Origin: Lolium rigidum
Lineage: Eukaryota; Streptophyta; Magnoliopsida; Poales; Poaceae
Assembly: GCF_022539505.1 (NCBI RefSeq)
Contig: NC_061511.1
Span: forward strand, 29,460,620 to 29,524,619
Direction: 5' to 3'
Length of the DNA stretch: 64,000 nt
The notes below the pieces were generated by a model. The model saw nothing but the letters and a program-made list of their open reading frames with translations, was not told the DNA's origin and searched no databases. The translations under genes and the position numbers were made by a program. Below are positions 23,101-33,868 of this stretch, one piece after another. The stretch's first letter is position 1; each line of letters begins with the position of its first letter.

Positions 23101-23790
23101 CACAACAAGGCGGCCCAACGCGAAGACAATAAATAGCGGGGTGGTATGTCAAGGTGACGGTGGGCTCCATTACTATGGAAGAGTCGAGGATATATACAAG
23201 CTGAATTACGGGTTTCACAAAGGGCTAAATCCCGTCGTCTTCAAATGTCATTGGTTTGACCCACGTCGGGTGAGACGGGATCCTGAAATTGGGTTGGTCA
23301 AAGTTGAAAGGAACTCTGTTTATAAGGGGGAGGATGTGTACATCTTGGCTACCCAGGCCTTTCAAGTATTCTATCTCCCGTACGCGTGCAAAAACCTGAC
23401 AAAACGTCTACATGGATGAGATGTTGTGATGATGGTGCCTTCACGCAATAGGCCGCCCCCGCTAAACAAGGACGATTACCGCCGCGTAGACCCCTCAGCA
23501 AAGAGTGTCGAGTTTTATTAGGAAGAAGGGCTCCCCGACCATTTCACAATCAGCTTGCCGGCTATCGATGACATGGTCGTAGATGATGAACAAGAAGATG
23601 CGGGCATGGATGGAGACAATGCAGAAGATGAAGCTAAGGATGTTTGTGCCCCGGAAGACCTGAGTTTGCTCGAGGCGTTCGTAGCGGTGGATTGACCTCG
23701 ATGCGGATGGACCACCTCCGGGTTTCATTGATGATTATTGGTTCGCCGAGCCCGATGATGATGACGAGACACGCGGTCCAATCACGGATG
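20109..23790 (+). pseudogene. tnp2-family transposase (TNPD-like) of CACTA-2, frameshifted, spliced
   Basis: The ATG at 20109 starts MDNRGWMYDGRISQWNYTDE, a transposase-associated domain with the Cys pattern WCPCSKCAN. The tnp2 core (about 20,880-21,790) shows AISTDGFNPYGMSAAVYSCW, with a likely catalytic Asp, and LELPHNIDVMHTEKNISEAIW. A DUF4218-like part (22,120-22,380: FFRQICARELD, FPPGFFNPMQHMILHLAEE) and a DUF4216-like part (23,060-23,290: NSGVVCQGDGG, YYGRVEDIYKLNY, FKCHWFDPR) follow. Introns are likely at 22,694-22,784 (GTAAGT...TATAG) and before 22,982. Frame breaks near 20,395 (in a G run), 20,600, 20,700, 21,340, 21,470, 21,935 and 22,340 make it non-functional as read. Confidence 0.9.
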
Positions 23791-24088
23791 GCGTACACAG
23801 GCTACCGATCTATGTAGTAGTAATTGTGAGGCTAGCCTATTTGTAATAACTCTGTGTAATAGTGATTGTCTAGCTAGGTTATTTGTAAGAACTCCGTGCT
23901 ATGTTTGAGAGAACTCTATCCTAGCTATTTGTTGCTTCCACTAATTAATGTTCATCTATTTGCACTATTGATGCTTTCATTAATGTTCATCTACCTATTT
24001 TTCTGTTGCTTTCACTAATATTTATCTCTTTACAATATTGCGTACTAATAAACCACTCTCTTCATTTGTGTTTGCAGGTGATTGAAGC

Positions 24089-26445
24089 ATGCCGCCAAAA
24101 AAAAGGGGTGGCGGTCTTAAAAAGAAGCTCAAGGACTTGGTAGGTGTAGGGACTTCGAGGCGGGGCCGAGCTACTACCCCCGCTCCTAGCCCCCCTCCTG
24201 TCGCTCCCCCAGTGCGGCCGCGTAGGAAGAATCCGACGCGGGTACTCACTCCTAGTCCTACCCCCCTCCCGCAGCCGATGATGATGATGAGGTGGACCAG
24301 GAGCACCACGGGGGTGGGGAGGACCAGGAGCAGTACGGGGGTGGGGAGGACCAGGAGGAGGGGGGACGAGGAGGGGGGTGGGGAGGACCTCTCGGAGGAT
24401 GAAGGGTTGGGGAACTTAGCGTTCGATCCTGATCCAAACCTAGTTTGGATCGCGCCGGAGGATTACCAGTACGTTCCAGCTGTGGAGAGGATGAGGCCAC
24501 GTGATAAGAGGCCATATCAGCGTGGGAAAACACAGCTCCCCGCGCTGAAGCAGTGGCCCTACAACCATGTTGTTCTAGCTAGAGCCCGCTGGAAGGAGGT
24601 ACATGTTAATTTTTGGCATTTCGTTATCGCAATTTTGTCATTATCAAAATTATTATCACATACATATTGATGTTGTCGTTTCATGGTGCAGCTCGTTCAG
24701 GTTTTAAGACCCGTCGCAGAGGCCACCACGTGGGTACTCGAACATCCTTGGGGGCCTACTTAGAAGGTATTTCCCTGGGATAGTCGATCTCCTTACTGGT
24801 GGCTGCGACGTAGCTTGGAGGTGGGCGCACTACAGCCTCGCGGAAGATCCTCTTGGCCGCGGCAGCGTGGCGGACGTGGTTGTTAAAAAATTCTGGGTAC
24901 GTGACTTCTTATCATTCATACAGTCTCCTTGGTTGACAGTACGTGCACTAATGCCCCTTGTTTTACCTATGTGCATGGTTGCAGAGATACTTCCGGAAGG
25001 CCGAGGGCAAGGAAAATGCGTGCGATGATGTCCTACACCAGATTGCATGGAAGAGCGTGACTGGCATGCACTACGAGGCACGTGTTCAGTGCGTTCGCAA
25101 CTGGCACGCCGACCGCTTCGTCCACATGTCTAAGGAGGACGCTCGCGACACGCTCATGCAGCCGTGGCAGTACATGCAGGTATTTGCATTTATGTGTTAT
25201 TGATTTCTTTATCGCCATGTAGTTTATTTTACCATAGTGGGTTTATCTTGTGTATGTAGAACCCTCCTCGATACGTCGGCAACGACGAGAGGTGCTTCGG
25301 CGATGGTCATGTGGTGGACATGCGCCCAGTACCTCAAGAAGCAGGAGGAGGGCAAGAAGAAGCGGGCAGAGATGCGAGGTGGATCGCATATCCAAGGCAG
25401 CATCCCCCTCTCTCTTCACCTGCAGAACGAGGTGAGCAAATTAATGGTTCATTCATTCTTTGAATTCACGTTATATATTGTTAATTCCGCAAGGGTGTGC
25501 CACTTCACTTAATTACATGTGTTCTTTTTTGCAGGAAGTCAAGACAGGTGTGAAGCCTAACGTCTTTGCCGTGATAAAGAAGATGAAGCAAAGGAAGACG
25601 TCGGATCCTGAGACGGGGTCCGTGTGGGTTAACCCGCAATCCGAGACCCAGTGTACGTCGTATGTCTCCAAGTTCAAGCAGAAGTACGTCGAGGAGGCCA
25701 ACCCAGAGACCGAGGACTTCGACCCTGAGGTTGCGGTGCTTGCGGGAGAAGGCTTGAAGCATGGCCGCCTATGGCTTGGTGACGGGTGCGTCGACCCAGC
25801 GAAGGTTCCCTCTCTCCGCCAGATCCGTCGTGGTCGTAAGAGCGGCCAGCCTGAGGTAGAGACCCGGCCACGAGCTTCGGATCTAGCCGTCGAGCGGTTA
25901 CGGGTATGTTCTTCCTCCGACCTGTACATTTCCTTTACATGCTTTCCATTGAAATGTTAATGACATTGCGGCAACACAACGTAGGCGGAGATGGCAGCGA
26001 AGGAGCAGGCGGCCCAGGAGCAAAGGGCGCAGATGGAGCAGCAGATTTTGGAGTGCCAGCAACACCAGACACAGATGATGCAGCAGATGCAATAGCAGCA
26101 GCAGATGATGCAGCAACAACAGGCACAGATGAGCTGGCTGATGAGCCAGACGGTTCTATCTTCTCCACCGGGGAGTCTTCCTCCTCCACCTTACTCCCTT
26201 GCCGTGGATGCCGCCACCGCCCACTCAGAGCCCAGTGACACCTCTCACCGTGAATAACACGAACATCATCCGGAACATGAACCGCGGTGAGTCCTCCTAT
26301 ACTTGTGCCCAACCCGCTACTTGTACTTGTTCAAGTGATCAATATGCAAATGACAAATGCTAATTCCATGCACCTTGTATATTATGTGTCACAAGGCAAT
26401 GACGATGAGGCCGGCGGAAGCAGTGGAGGAGGACAAGGTTGATGG
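24089..26445 (+). pseudogene. Transposase_24-like (TNPA-type) gene of CACTA-2, seven exons, lightly damaged
   Basis: It starts at MPPKKRGGGLKKKLKDLVG, with a proline-rich then acidic Gly/Glu region (frame unstable near 24,280-24,400). Good splice sites define introns at about 24,598-24,691, 24,896-24,984, 25,180-25,259, 25,433-25,534, 25,903-25,984 and 26,286-26,395. Exon 3 gives RYFRKAEGKENACDDVLHQ. Exon 5 gives the family's conserved core (KMKQRKTSDPETGSVWVNPQ, then VSKFKQKYVEEANPETEDFD). Exon 6 gives a Gln/Met-rich coiled coil. The last exon ends GNDDEAGGSSGGGQG. Defects seen: a TAG in the Gln run near 26,093, a one-base shift near 26,200, and stops near 24,760-24,890. In En/Spm, TnpA-type proteins bind subterminal repeats, so the CACGGCAAAG clusters are the expected targets (inference). 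Confidence 0.8.
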
Positions 26446-26719
26446 CATGGTCTTCGTGCACTCGTCGTCGTTGTAATGTATTGTTCGCACTTGTTATGGA
26501 TTGTAATAATGGACATTGCTATGCATGAACTATGTGTGCTCGATGTGGACTCTATGTAACGGATTGTATGCATGAACTATGTGTGCTCGATGTATTTGTG
26601 GTGTTGTTGATGTGTTTGGTGATCATATGTTGATATATATGTTATATATGCTATATTTGTTAAATGCAATATTTGAAATGCAGGGATAGTTGAAAAACAA
26701 CAAAAAAATGAAAAAATCA

Positions 26720-27212
26720 GGCCCCTTTGCCGTGTGTGTGCACACGGCAAAGGACTTTTGGTCTCTTTGCCGTGTGCACACGCACGGAAAAGGCGCCACG
26801 TGCCGCTCACCTGTGCTCCTGGGAGGTCCTGGGGGGTGTGCTGCAAAGGACTTTGCCGTGCGTGCTGGCGCACGGCAAAGCGAGTGAACTGCACAGAGCA
26901 GCCGCACGGCAACGTCTGCGCGCACGGCAAAGGAGAGGCCGCACGGCAACGTCTGCGCGCACGGCAAAGGCCTCAACGCACGGCAATGCGCTGCCACACG
27001 GCACAGAAGAGGGCTCACGGCAAAGACGAGGACGCACGGCAAATGCCTTTGCCGTGCATAACGACCATGCGCACGGCAACGTTGGCTTTGCCGGCGCCCT
27101 CTTTGCCGGGCAGACTTTGCCGTGCATGCACGCACAGCAAATCCTTTGCCGTGCATATAGGGGTCTTTGCCGTGCAAAGTGGCGCACGGCAAAGCCCTAT
27201 TTTCCCGTAGTG
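26720..27212. repeat. CACTA-2 right subterminal repeats
   Basis: CACGGCAAAG and CTTTGCCGTGC are packed in both orientations up to the terminal CCCGTAGTG. The many Cys/Arg-rich frames here are artefacts of the repeat. Confidence 0.9.
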
Positions 27213-27215
27213 AAG

Positions 27216-27845
27216 ACCGATAATGAGTAGGCTGAAAGCCAAGCAATTTTGAAACCGTTTTCAGCAAAGAAATATGTCCAAACCATTGGTGAATTCGGAG
27301 ATGTTTAAGATCAGATAGCTATCTGCCCATGGATGATGACAACAAGACAGTAACACCAGACACTATATCCACAGCCAACACAACAGTGATACTTATCACT
27401 GACAAGTTAACCTTACACAGAACACATCTCTACACCTCAAGAATCAGTAGGCTGAGATCAAAGCAATCTGTAAAGGTTTTTTTGGCGGAGAAACCTATCC
27501 AAACCATTTTTCTGAATTCAGATAAATGGACATTTGTTTTTATAATCAGACAGCTAGCTTTCCATTGATGATGGTACGAAGACAATAACATCAGTGAAAG
27601 ACCATTTGTTGAACCTGTCCAATCAAAGGAAAGACCAGTCTCCAAAATTACAGTGAGAATTAAGAGACCGAACGCATACTCAAAGTGTTTGATAAATCAA
27701 CAACCTAAAACAATTTCATGCAGCCTCTCCAGTAACCAATTAAGAAGAAGAAGCTTAAGTGTGGCTCGGGCACCTCATATCATGTTTGTCTTCTGTGTAC
27801 TCGAGTGACGTCGCTCTAACACACATTTCAACAAACACCACTAGT
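27216..27845. repeat. Host repeat, older copy, segment 3 (right of CACTA-2)
   Basis: The sequence resembles units of the degenerate repeat at 39,150-39,760. Shared words include CTCAAGAATCAGTAGGCTGAG versus CTCAAGAATGAGTGGTCTGG, GAGAAACCTATCCAAAC, and AGCTGGCTTTCCATTGA-like ends. No gene was seen. Confidence 0.7.
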
Positions 27846-27849
27846 GCAT

Positions 27850-28174
27850 ACTAGTAAAAAAAAGACTAGCACATACCCACACTCCTCCCACCAGGAAAAA
27901 AACAAGAGAGTGGGGAGGAGTGCTGCCATATATATAGGGCTCGCCCATTTGTCCTGGTTTGAGATATAAACCGGGACTAAAGGGGAGCACCTGGCCGCAG
28001 AACCCTTTAGTCCCGGTTTGTCTCTCTAACCGGTACAAATGGGTCCTAACGAACCGGGATGAATGGTTGTCGTACACTTGAGCGTTTTCGAGGCGATTTT
28101 GCCAAGCCTTTAGTCCCAACCCGGGACACGGCCGGGACAAAAGGGGCCTGGCGAAAGTCCTGTTTTCTACTAGT
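27850..28174. mobile_element. CACTA-like MITE with TTTAGTCCCGG motifs (~325 bp)
   Basis: The ends read ACTAGTAAAAAAAAGAC and, on the other strand, ACTAGTAGAAAACAGGAC. Inside are CCTTTAGTCCCGGTTTG, a partly paired AACCGG...AACCGGGA stretch, and TTTAGTCCCAACCCGGGAC. No ORF. The first base and target duplication are not certain. The motif matches the internal repeat at 6484-6745 of CACTA-1 rather than that element's ends. Confidence 0.6.
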
Positions 28175-28728
28175 AACCTTTGCACCTAGAATTATGTTAT
28201 GGGTTCACAGGTCTAGTAACATGTCCGACCCAGATCGAACCCTTTGCATTGTGAGGTGGTGGACAGGTGAGCTCGCCGGTGAGATCGATCCATCCACGTC
28301 GATAGTAAACACCCCATCACCACCTTCCCACGGCGATACGAGCCCATCCTAAAGGCCAGAAGCCGCTGACGTCCATGGAAACCCCGCTGGCGCCACCGGG
28401 CATGATCTCAAGCTGTGACATGAAGTCGCCGATTTTTTCCACCCGTGTCTTTTGAGAAAAGAGAGGAGAGGAGAAACGGATAGGTAACGCTCCAGAATCT
28501 TTAAAAAGGCCCACCAAGGATGGAATCCGTGACTGCCAAGGACGGAATCCATGACTTCTACGATAAGATTAACATTACCATAGGAGGATGGAGTACAGAA
28601 CTTGCCATATCGGGACTCTGGTACTCGTCGTGGTTACCGGTGACGCACAATAGCTAGCGCCACAGACATAGCGGAAGACGAAAATCACAACGGACCAAAC
28701 CAAGAAAACACTTCGTACTTTATTGCTA
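28175..28728. other. Non-coding stretch ending in a Helitron 5'-end fragment
   Basis: No gene recognised. A 19-bp near-repeat (CAAGGATGGAATCCGTGAC / CAAGGACGGAATCCATGAC) lies at about 28,514 and 28,539. The last 40 bp (ACGGACCAAACCAAG...TACTTTATTG) resemble the 5' ends of the two Helitrons that follow, so they may be the stub of a third copy. Confidence 0.4.
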
Positions 28729-30472
28729 CTAGCACAATGCCCGCGCGTTGCTGCGGAAGAGCAAAATATAGCAAAATATATGTACATTAAAATAGAAAAT
28801 AAGCGTATTGCTCCACCAGATCAAACTGTTTTAACTGTGTATATATAAGAAAGTTTTTAAGATGAAAAATATATATAGACACTCCTGAAGATATAAGGCA
28901 TACCCATAAAATGTAAGAAAATGGCAGCATTCGTCTTGATTTGAAATCCCTCAACTAATAATCCAACCAACCATGGCGAGGCAAATTCTCCAGGATCATG
29001 ACGGAGAAACGGGTGGTGACCTTGCAAAGGGCGACTTCGCCAAGCACCTCCGCCCGCATCCCCTTGCAGCTTTACCTCGGCGGCAAGGTCCCGGGCTTGT
29101 TGCCGATGCTGCCGGGCGGTGTGGTCATCGGCGAGTACTTAGTGCATCGTGTGATTAAACGATACCATGGCAGCGAAAACGTCAAAAATAAAGCACAAAA
29201 AGGATTGTGTATCTTTTTACCTCCTGACAATGACGCTTCCATGTCCAGTATCTCGTACATCTATGAAGGAAAAGGTGGGTGGCTATGGGCGGAAAATGTT
29301 AGACCCGCTTGGAAATTTGGTTCAACTTTTCTCCCAAATAATTTAGTAGACGTATCTTGTAGTCACACCTGTATCCCGTGAAAAATAGAACAAACACGCT
29401 CCAGGCTCGACCGCTCGATTGTCTTCCCAGCGCTGGCGCTTCAAACTTTTCTTGGCCGTCTTGCCGTCTGGCAACGCGTAGTCCTTGCGTATTCAGTCGC
29501 TGATCCCATGTCTATGCATCTGCACGAGACGTCCGCCGCTGCCGATAGCCTGAATAATCCGTGGTGCTGCTTCTTGGGTTTCACATATCAACGTCACCCG
29601 TGATCCCTACTAATGACCTCAACATAGCGGATTGTGCAGGTGAGCTATACGATGGCACGCGTGATGGCGACGGATGTGGGGGCTCGCCGTCGAGTGGCGC
29701 ACGTCGGCTTCAAACTTTCCATGCCATCATCGTGCTCCTGCCATGTACGTACGTTGGGCTGGCGCCGATAAAAATCGATACAATACGATTTGTGCGGTGC
29801 GCCTGAGCCGGCCGACTCAAAGTGATCGATCGATCAGCACAATGGGCTCAGCCTGGACACCTTCGCGGCGATCCACTGCCGGCTCCCCGCGGCTAGCGCC
29901 GTCGTGCTTCCACGGCTGCCCCCCACGTCTGCGCGGGCATAGAGATCGGCGGATCTGACACCACTGCCGAGGGGCTCCTCGACATGCTGGTTGCGCTTAA
30001 CGCTGTCGACTTGTCGGAAGGCCGTCATCACGGCGGTGCACGGTTCCTGCTTTGGCGGCGCAGTCGACCTCGGTTCAGGCTTTGTAGATTTGTAGATGAC
30101 GGTCCTTTTACCGGAAATTCCATCGAAAACCGAAAGCAAAGAATTTCTGATCGCTCGATTGTCTTCCCAGCGTGGAAGAATCGGGATATATATGGGTGAT
30201 TTCTGAGGGCGTGGTGGCAATCAATTATGGGTAGAGTTCGTATGGAACTGTGGCTAGATTAAACTTGATTAAAAAGGTTAGCTGAGATGTGATGGGCCAA
30301 TCTTGGGCCGCAAGTAGTCTCTGTGCCACTCAGGCACGGACGAAATTATCACGCAACGCACGAAACAACGGAACCGACGACGCAAACAACCGAACGGACG
30401 ACATAAACCAAACGGACCAAACCATGGAAACACTTCTCGCTTTATTATTAGGTATAGAGGTATAGATATAGA
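28729..30472 (-). mobile_element. Non-autonomous Helitron B (~1.74 kb)
   Basis: Read on minus, the element begins TCTATATCTATACC...TAATAATAAAGCGAG and ends with a short hairpin (CCGC...GCGG), then GCATTGTG, then CTAG followed by T. This fits the Helitron rule (5' TC, 3' hairpin plus CTRR, insertion between A and T). No Rep/helicase coding was seen. The unannotated interior has scattered frames, including a 127-codon one at 28,998-29,381, which could be a captured gene fragment but which I do not recognise. Confidence 0.6.
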
Positions 30473-32059
30473 CTAGCACAAAACCCGTGCGTTGCCACGG
30501 TGCCAATAACCAATGTCGGAAAAAAGTAAAACAAGGCATGATATTGCCATATGAGAATTGATAAGAGAAAACCGAAACAAAAAAATTATCAATTCCTAAT
30601 ATCTATGGATTATACTTCGTTCTTTCGACGATTTACAAGCCTACCGTCAACTTAAGCCCTAGATTGTTTTTATTAGTTTCTTGTGTTTTCTGTTGTGATA
30701 TTTCAGGTTTCTCATTTGCATTATTGTTTATTTACATTTTATGGTATTTAATAAAATTGTGTTGAACACCTGGATATAGTTGAATCTACCTATTTATACG
30801 TATTTCTATCATTCACATATGTATATTTTCTTGCGAACCGTGTTTTTCTTTTTTTGTCTTTGTAGAACATGCTATGACAAAGAAAAAACTAAATTCTCTA
30901 CCAAATTATTCACTTTTCCTTTGAGAGAAGGCTGAATTTTTCACATCTTTATGCAGTATACATGTTGCTGGGCCAACTCAAAACGAAGTCCAAGCTGTCG
31001 TGTGAATGGAGAACTGTCTTGCTATTGTACGTGTTAATTCTCCAAGCACACCTATTCATCTACATGTCTGTCATTTGAACAAAGATCCAAATACGATCCC
31101 TTTTCTTCTCTCAAACATCCCATTTCTTTCCTCTTCTCCCCAGCTTGCCTACCAAATCGAGCGGTCTGTCGTCAAGCTTGCAGGTCATGCTTTTGGAGGC
31201 GATTTCTGACCAAGTTGGGGATTTGACCTGGAGCTGCACATCTGGAGCCACCCATCGAGTCCTGATTGAAATGCAGAGATTGTTCGCACACTCCTGTGGG
31301 TGGTGGGCTCGGGGACGGCTGGCTGCAGCGGAGGACGGCAGCGGAGGTGAAGAAGATGAAGTCCAGTCGCTTGATCCCGTGTGCACCGGCTTGATTCCTT
31401 GAAGGGAGGGCGAGGACTTCCTGGTTTCCTCCGTCGGGAATTCGTGGTGGGTGGCGTGAGCCTGATACTCCTCCGTGTGAGGCCCTCTATTCCGACTCCT
31501 GCCGCGTTGGGCGTTACGGGCGCTGCACACCGTGAGGAGAATAGACGCTCTGGCGGCGCTCGAACACAACGTCTACAAGCGGCGCGCGACTGATTCGTCA
31601 CATCGCTGCAGAGACCTTGGCTGGCCGCGCGTGAGGCACTGTCTCCGTCTCGGTTAAAGGAGGAGACTGATTTTGAGAAGGTCGCTGCGGAGATCTGGCT
31701 TGCCGCGCGCGAGATGCTGTTCTCGTCTCGGTTAAAGGAGGAGACGGATTTTGAGAAGGAAGCTGACGCTGATCTGGAGCAGGATGGTCGCCTCAGGGCC
31801 TCTTTCCGGCTAGCGCGCCGTCCGTCGCCGCTGCTCAGACGATAAAGGAGCGAGGGGATCGAGTGGAGGTCAGGCGTGTTGGACTTGGACCAGGGTTGAC
31901 GAACCAAGCCGATCAAGCGAATCGTTATTTCATTTGTGCGGTGGCAACGGCCGTAATTACCACTGAAAATCAGAGGCAATATAAAAACGGACGAAAAAAC
32001 AGGAGAGAAACCTTACTTCCTTTATTAGTAGGTATAGATATAGATATAGATATAGATAG
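30473..32059 (-). mobile_element. Non-autonomous Helitron C (~1.59 kb), abutting Helitron B
   Basis: The minus-strand 5' end is TCTATCTATATCTATATC...CTACTAATAAAGGAAG (5' limit approximate because of TATATC repeats). The 3' end is hairpin CCGTG...CACGG, GTTTTGTG, CTAG. Its CTAG ends at 30473 directly against the TC of Helitron B at 30472, so the two are head to tail with no spacer. Inside, on plus at 31,620-31,765, an ~80-bp unit is duplicated in tandem (WLAARE..., SRLKEETDFEK twice). This may be part of a captured coding sequence. Confidence 0.6.
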
Positions 32060-32500
32060 ATTAGCAAAGGTGCACATAGGAAAAAATATGTACAAAAAAT
32101 GCTCATATAATCAATAAGTTAAACTAAATTATTGATCGGAATAATGTTAGAGTGGCTTATTGGACATGCATAGGTGTTGAATAATGCCACACTCGCTAGA
32201 GAAAACATAATATAATATAATATAATATATATAATACATTAGTTTTTATAATAGCAAATACATATAATACGAAAATATGTTTCATGATGATTATTCTAAT
32301 AACATTGAGATATGTTGTAGATGTTGCTATAATTTTCTATATACTTAATCAAAGTTTATAAAGTTTAACTTTGACCAAATTAAGTATGTATCTTAATTTT
32401 AATTTAGGAGACATACAGGGAGTATAGTTCATGCTTCATTCGCAAAGAAAAGAAAAAAAGTATAGTTGATAACTCATGGGAAGAAAGAAAGACCAATTGG
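32060..32500. other. AT-rich spacer with a MITE-like half-end
   Basis: It contains a TAATA microsatellite (about 32,205-32,230). Near 32,330-32,420 a stretch ends AGGAGACATACAGGGAGTA, like one end of a grass Stowaway-type element whose other end I could not find. Confidence 0.35.
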
Positions 32501-32529
32501 GAGGTCCACCGTTTCACAAGGACGATGAG

Positions 32530-33516
32530 CAGGTGGATCCATCCTGTCTTCCTTTGATGAAGGAGACGACGGCGTCCATCTCCTTGTCCGCCTTGTTGCC
32601 CTGGCCGGATTTCTCGAGAAAGTAGGCATGCCCCTCGCTGTGGGTCTCGTGCAGCAGCGCCTCCTCGCCTCCCCACGCGCTCTCCCTCAGCGTCTCCACG
32701 TACCTCCGAGTCCTGTCCCGCAGCGTGTCGAGCCCCGCCACGGTGACCAGAGCTCGCCGGCAGCTGAGCGTCGCCCACTGCTCCGCCGGCATCGCCAGCG
32801 GGTTGATGAACGGGTGGTCGATCCCGTACCTCCCGGCGCACACGAAGGCCCACGTCTCCTCTCCAAGCTCCGCGCGTGCGAGCCTGGGGTTCGTGCCCTC
32901 GGACGGCAGGAGATCCCTGCCGCGGAAGTAGGGGTGCAGGAGCGCCATCCCCTCGACCTTGATCCGGCGCTGTCGCCCGCGACGAAGATGCGCGCGGCGT
33001 CGCCGTGCTCGGCCAGCCACGGCTCCTTCCCAGCGGGCGAGCAGCTCAACATGGTCCAGCGGAGCGCGGCCCACGCGTCGTGGTATGCAGCTGGCAGCGG
33101 GTGCTCGGGCGCGAGGCGGTAGTCGACGCACACGGCGACGACGCCCGCCGCGGCTACGAGCGCGTTGAGGAAGCGGTAGTAGACGGCGGAGAAGGCGGTT
33201 TGGACGACGAAGGCGCCGGCGTGGAAGTAGACGAGGATGGGGAGCTTCTTGGAGGCCGGGACGCCCTTGGGCAGGTAGAGCCTCGCGGCGAGGCCAGCGT
33301 CAGCGTCGATGAGGACGTCCTTGCAGGTGACGCCGGTGGCGGCGTCCACGCCGGCGCTGGCTCTGGAGGAGCCCATGAGGCGGTGGACGCGCCCGCTCTT
33401 GTAGCGCACGAGGAACGGCGAGAAGTCGAAGTCGACAAGGCCGGGATGCGATTGCAGTTTTGCTTGGAGCGGAGCACGCCAAGATCACCGGTTCCTACCG
33501 GGGTTCCATCTGCCAT
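32530..33516 (-). pseudogene. Carboxylesterase (alpha/beta-hydrolase fold-3, CXE/GID1-like family), broken
   Basis: The ATG at 33516 opens MADGTPVGTGDLGVLRSKQN. A frameshift leads to VDFDFSPFLVRYKSGRVHRLM. The family core then follows: LPILVYFHAGAFVVQTAFS (the oxyanion motif usually reads HGG; here HAG), VCVDYRLAPEHPLPAAY, and VAGDSAG with the nucleophile Ser at 32969-32971. Immediately after GDSAG the sequence jumps to RIKVEGMALLHPYFRG in another frame, losing roughly 20-25 residues that normally follow the nucleophile. The rest is good: GLDTLRDRTRRY carries the catalytic Asp and EGHAYF the catalytic His. With two frame breaks and an internal deletion it cannot give a normal enzyme. The paired plus-strand frames are shadows of this GC-rich gene. 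Confidence 0.88.
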
Positions 33517-33868
33517 TCAATGATGCATGGTGATTCGGAAAAGAAAGAGATGTAGTATGAGTTGTTTGGCTGTATTAGCTGCCGAGCCGTCGATCCCTGG
33601 TGGCGTATCATACTGACAGCATAATACTATCGTACATTACGCATAATATTATCTACAATCCAGGTACTAGTGTTCAGTGCAATGGTTACTGCATTGTACC
33701 TGCGCCAAAGCAAAAAAAAAAAAAATTGCTTGCGTTGTGCAAATAGCTTTACATTGCTTGCCAGTCGCTTATTTAGATCTCTACATAGCTATCATGTAGA
33801 TATTTTTTACACACAGGTTTCTTCTCAACTGAATTATCTCATTGATTGATGTGCAAAAATACATGTAG

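Larger units (their letters stand above)
13340..27212 (+). mobile_element. CACTA-2: complete CACTA (En/Spm) DNA transposon, 13.9 kb
   Basis: Both ends read CACTACGGGAAAA inward, a perfect 13-bp terminal inverted repeat. AAG is duplicated at 13337-13339 and 27213-27215. Subterminal repeats are CACGGCAAAG and its complement. The element carries a tnp2 transposase remnant and a spliced Transposase_24-like gene, both on plus. Its unusual size comes partly from a satellite array of about 4.4 kb (13,960-18,409) in the left arm. It inserted into the same host repeat as CACTA-1, about 750 bp further on. Confidence 0.95.

Noticed and set aside
26577..27267. Overlapping Cys/Arg-rich ORFs up to 214 codons
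   Set aside because: Produced by translation of the CACGGCAAAG subterminal repeats in all frames.
31185..31979. 264-codon minus-strand ORF in Helitron C
   Set aside because: Ser/Arg/Pro-rich without motifs. The opposite strand has the more protein-like repeated LKEETDFEK reading.
33005..33523. 172-codon plus-strand ORF over the esterase
   Set aside because: Shadow of the GC-rich minus-strand carboxylesterase. Gly/Asp/Val-rich with no motif.
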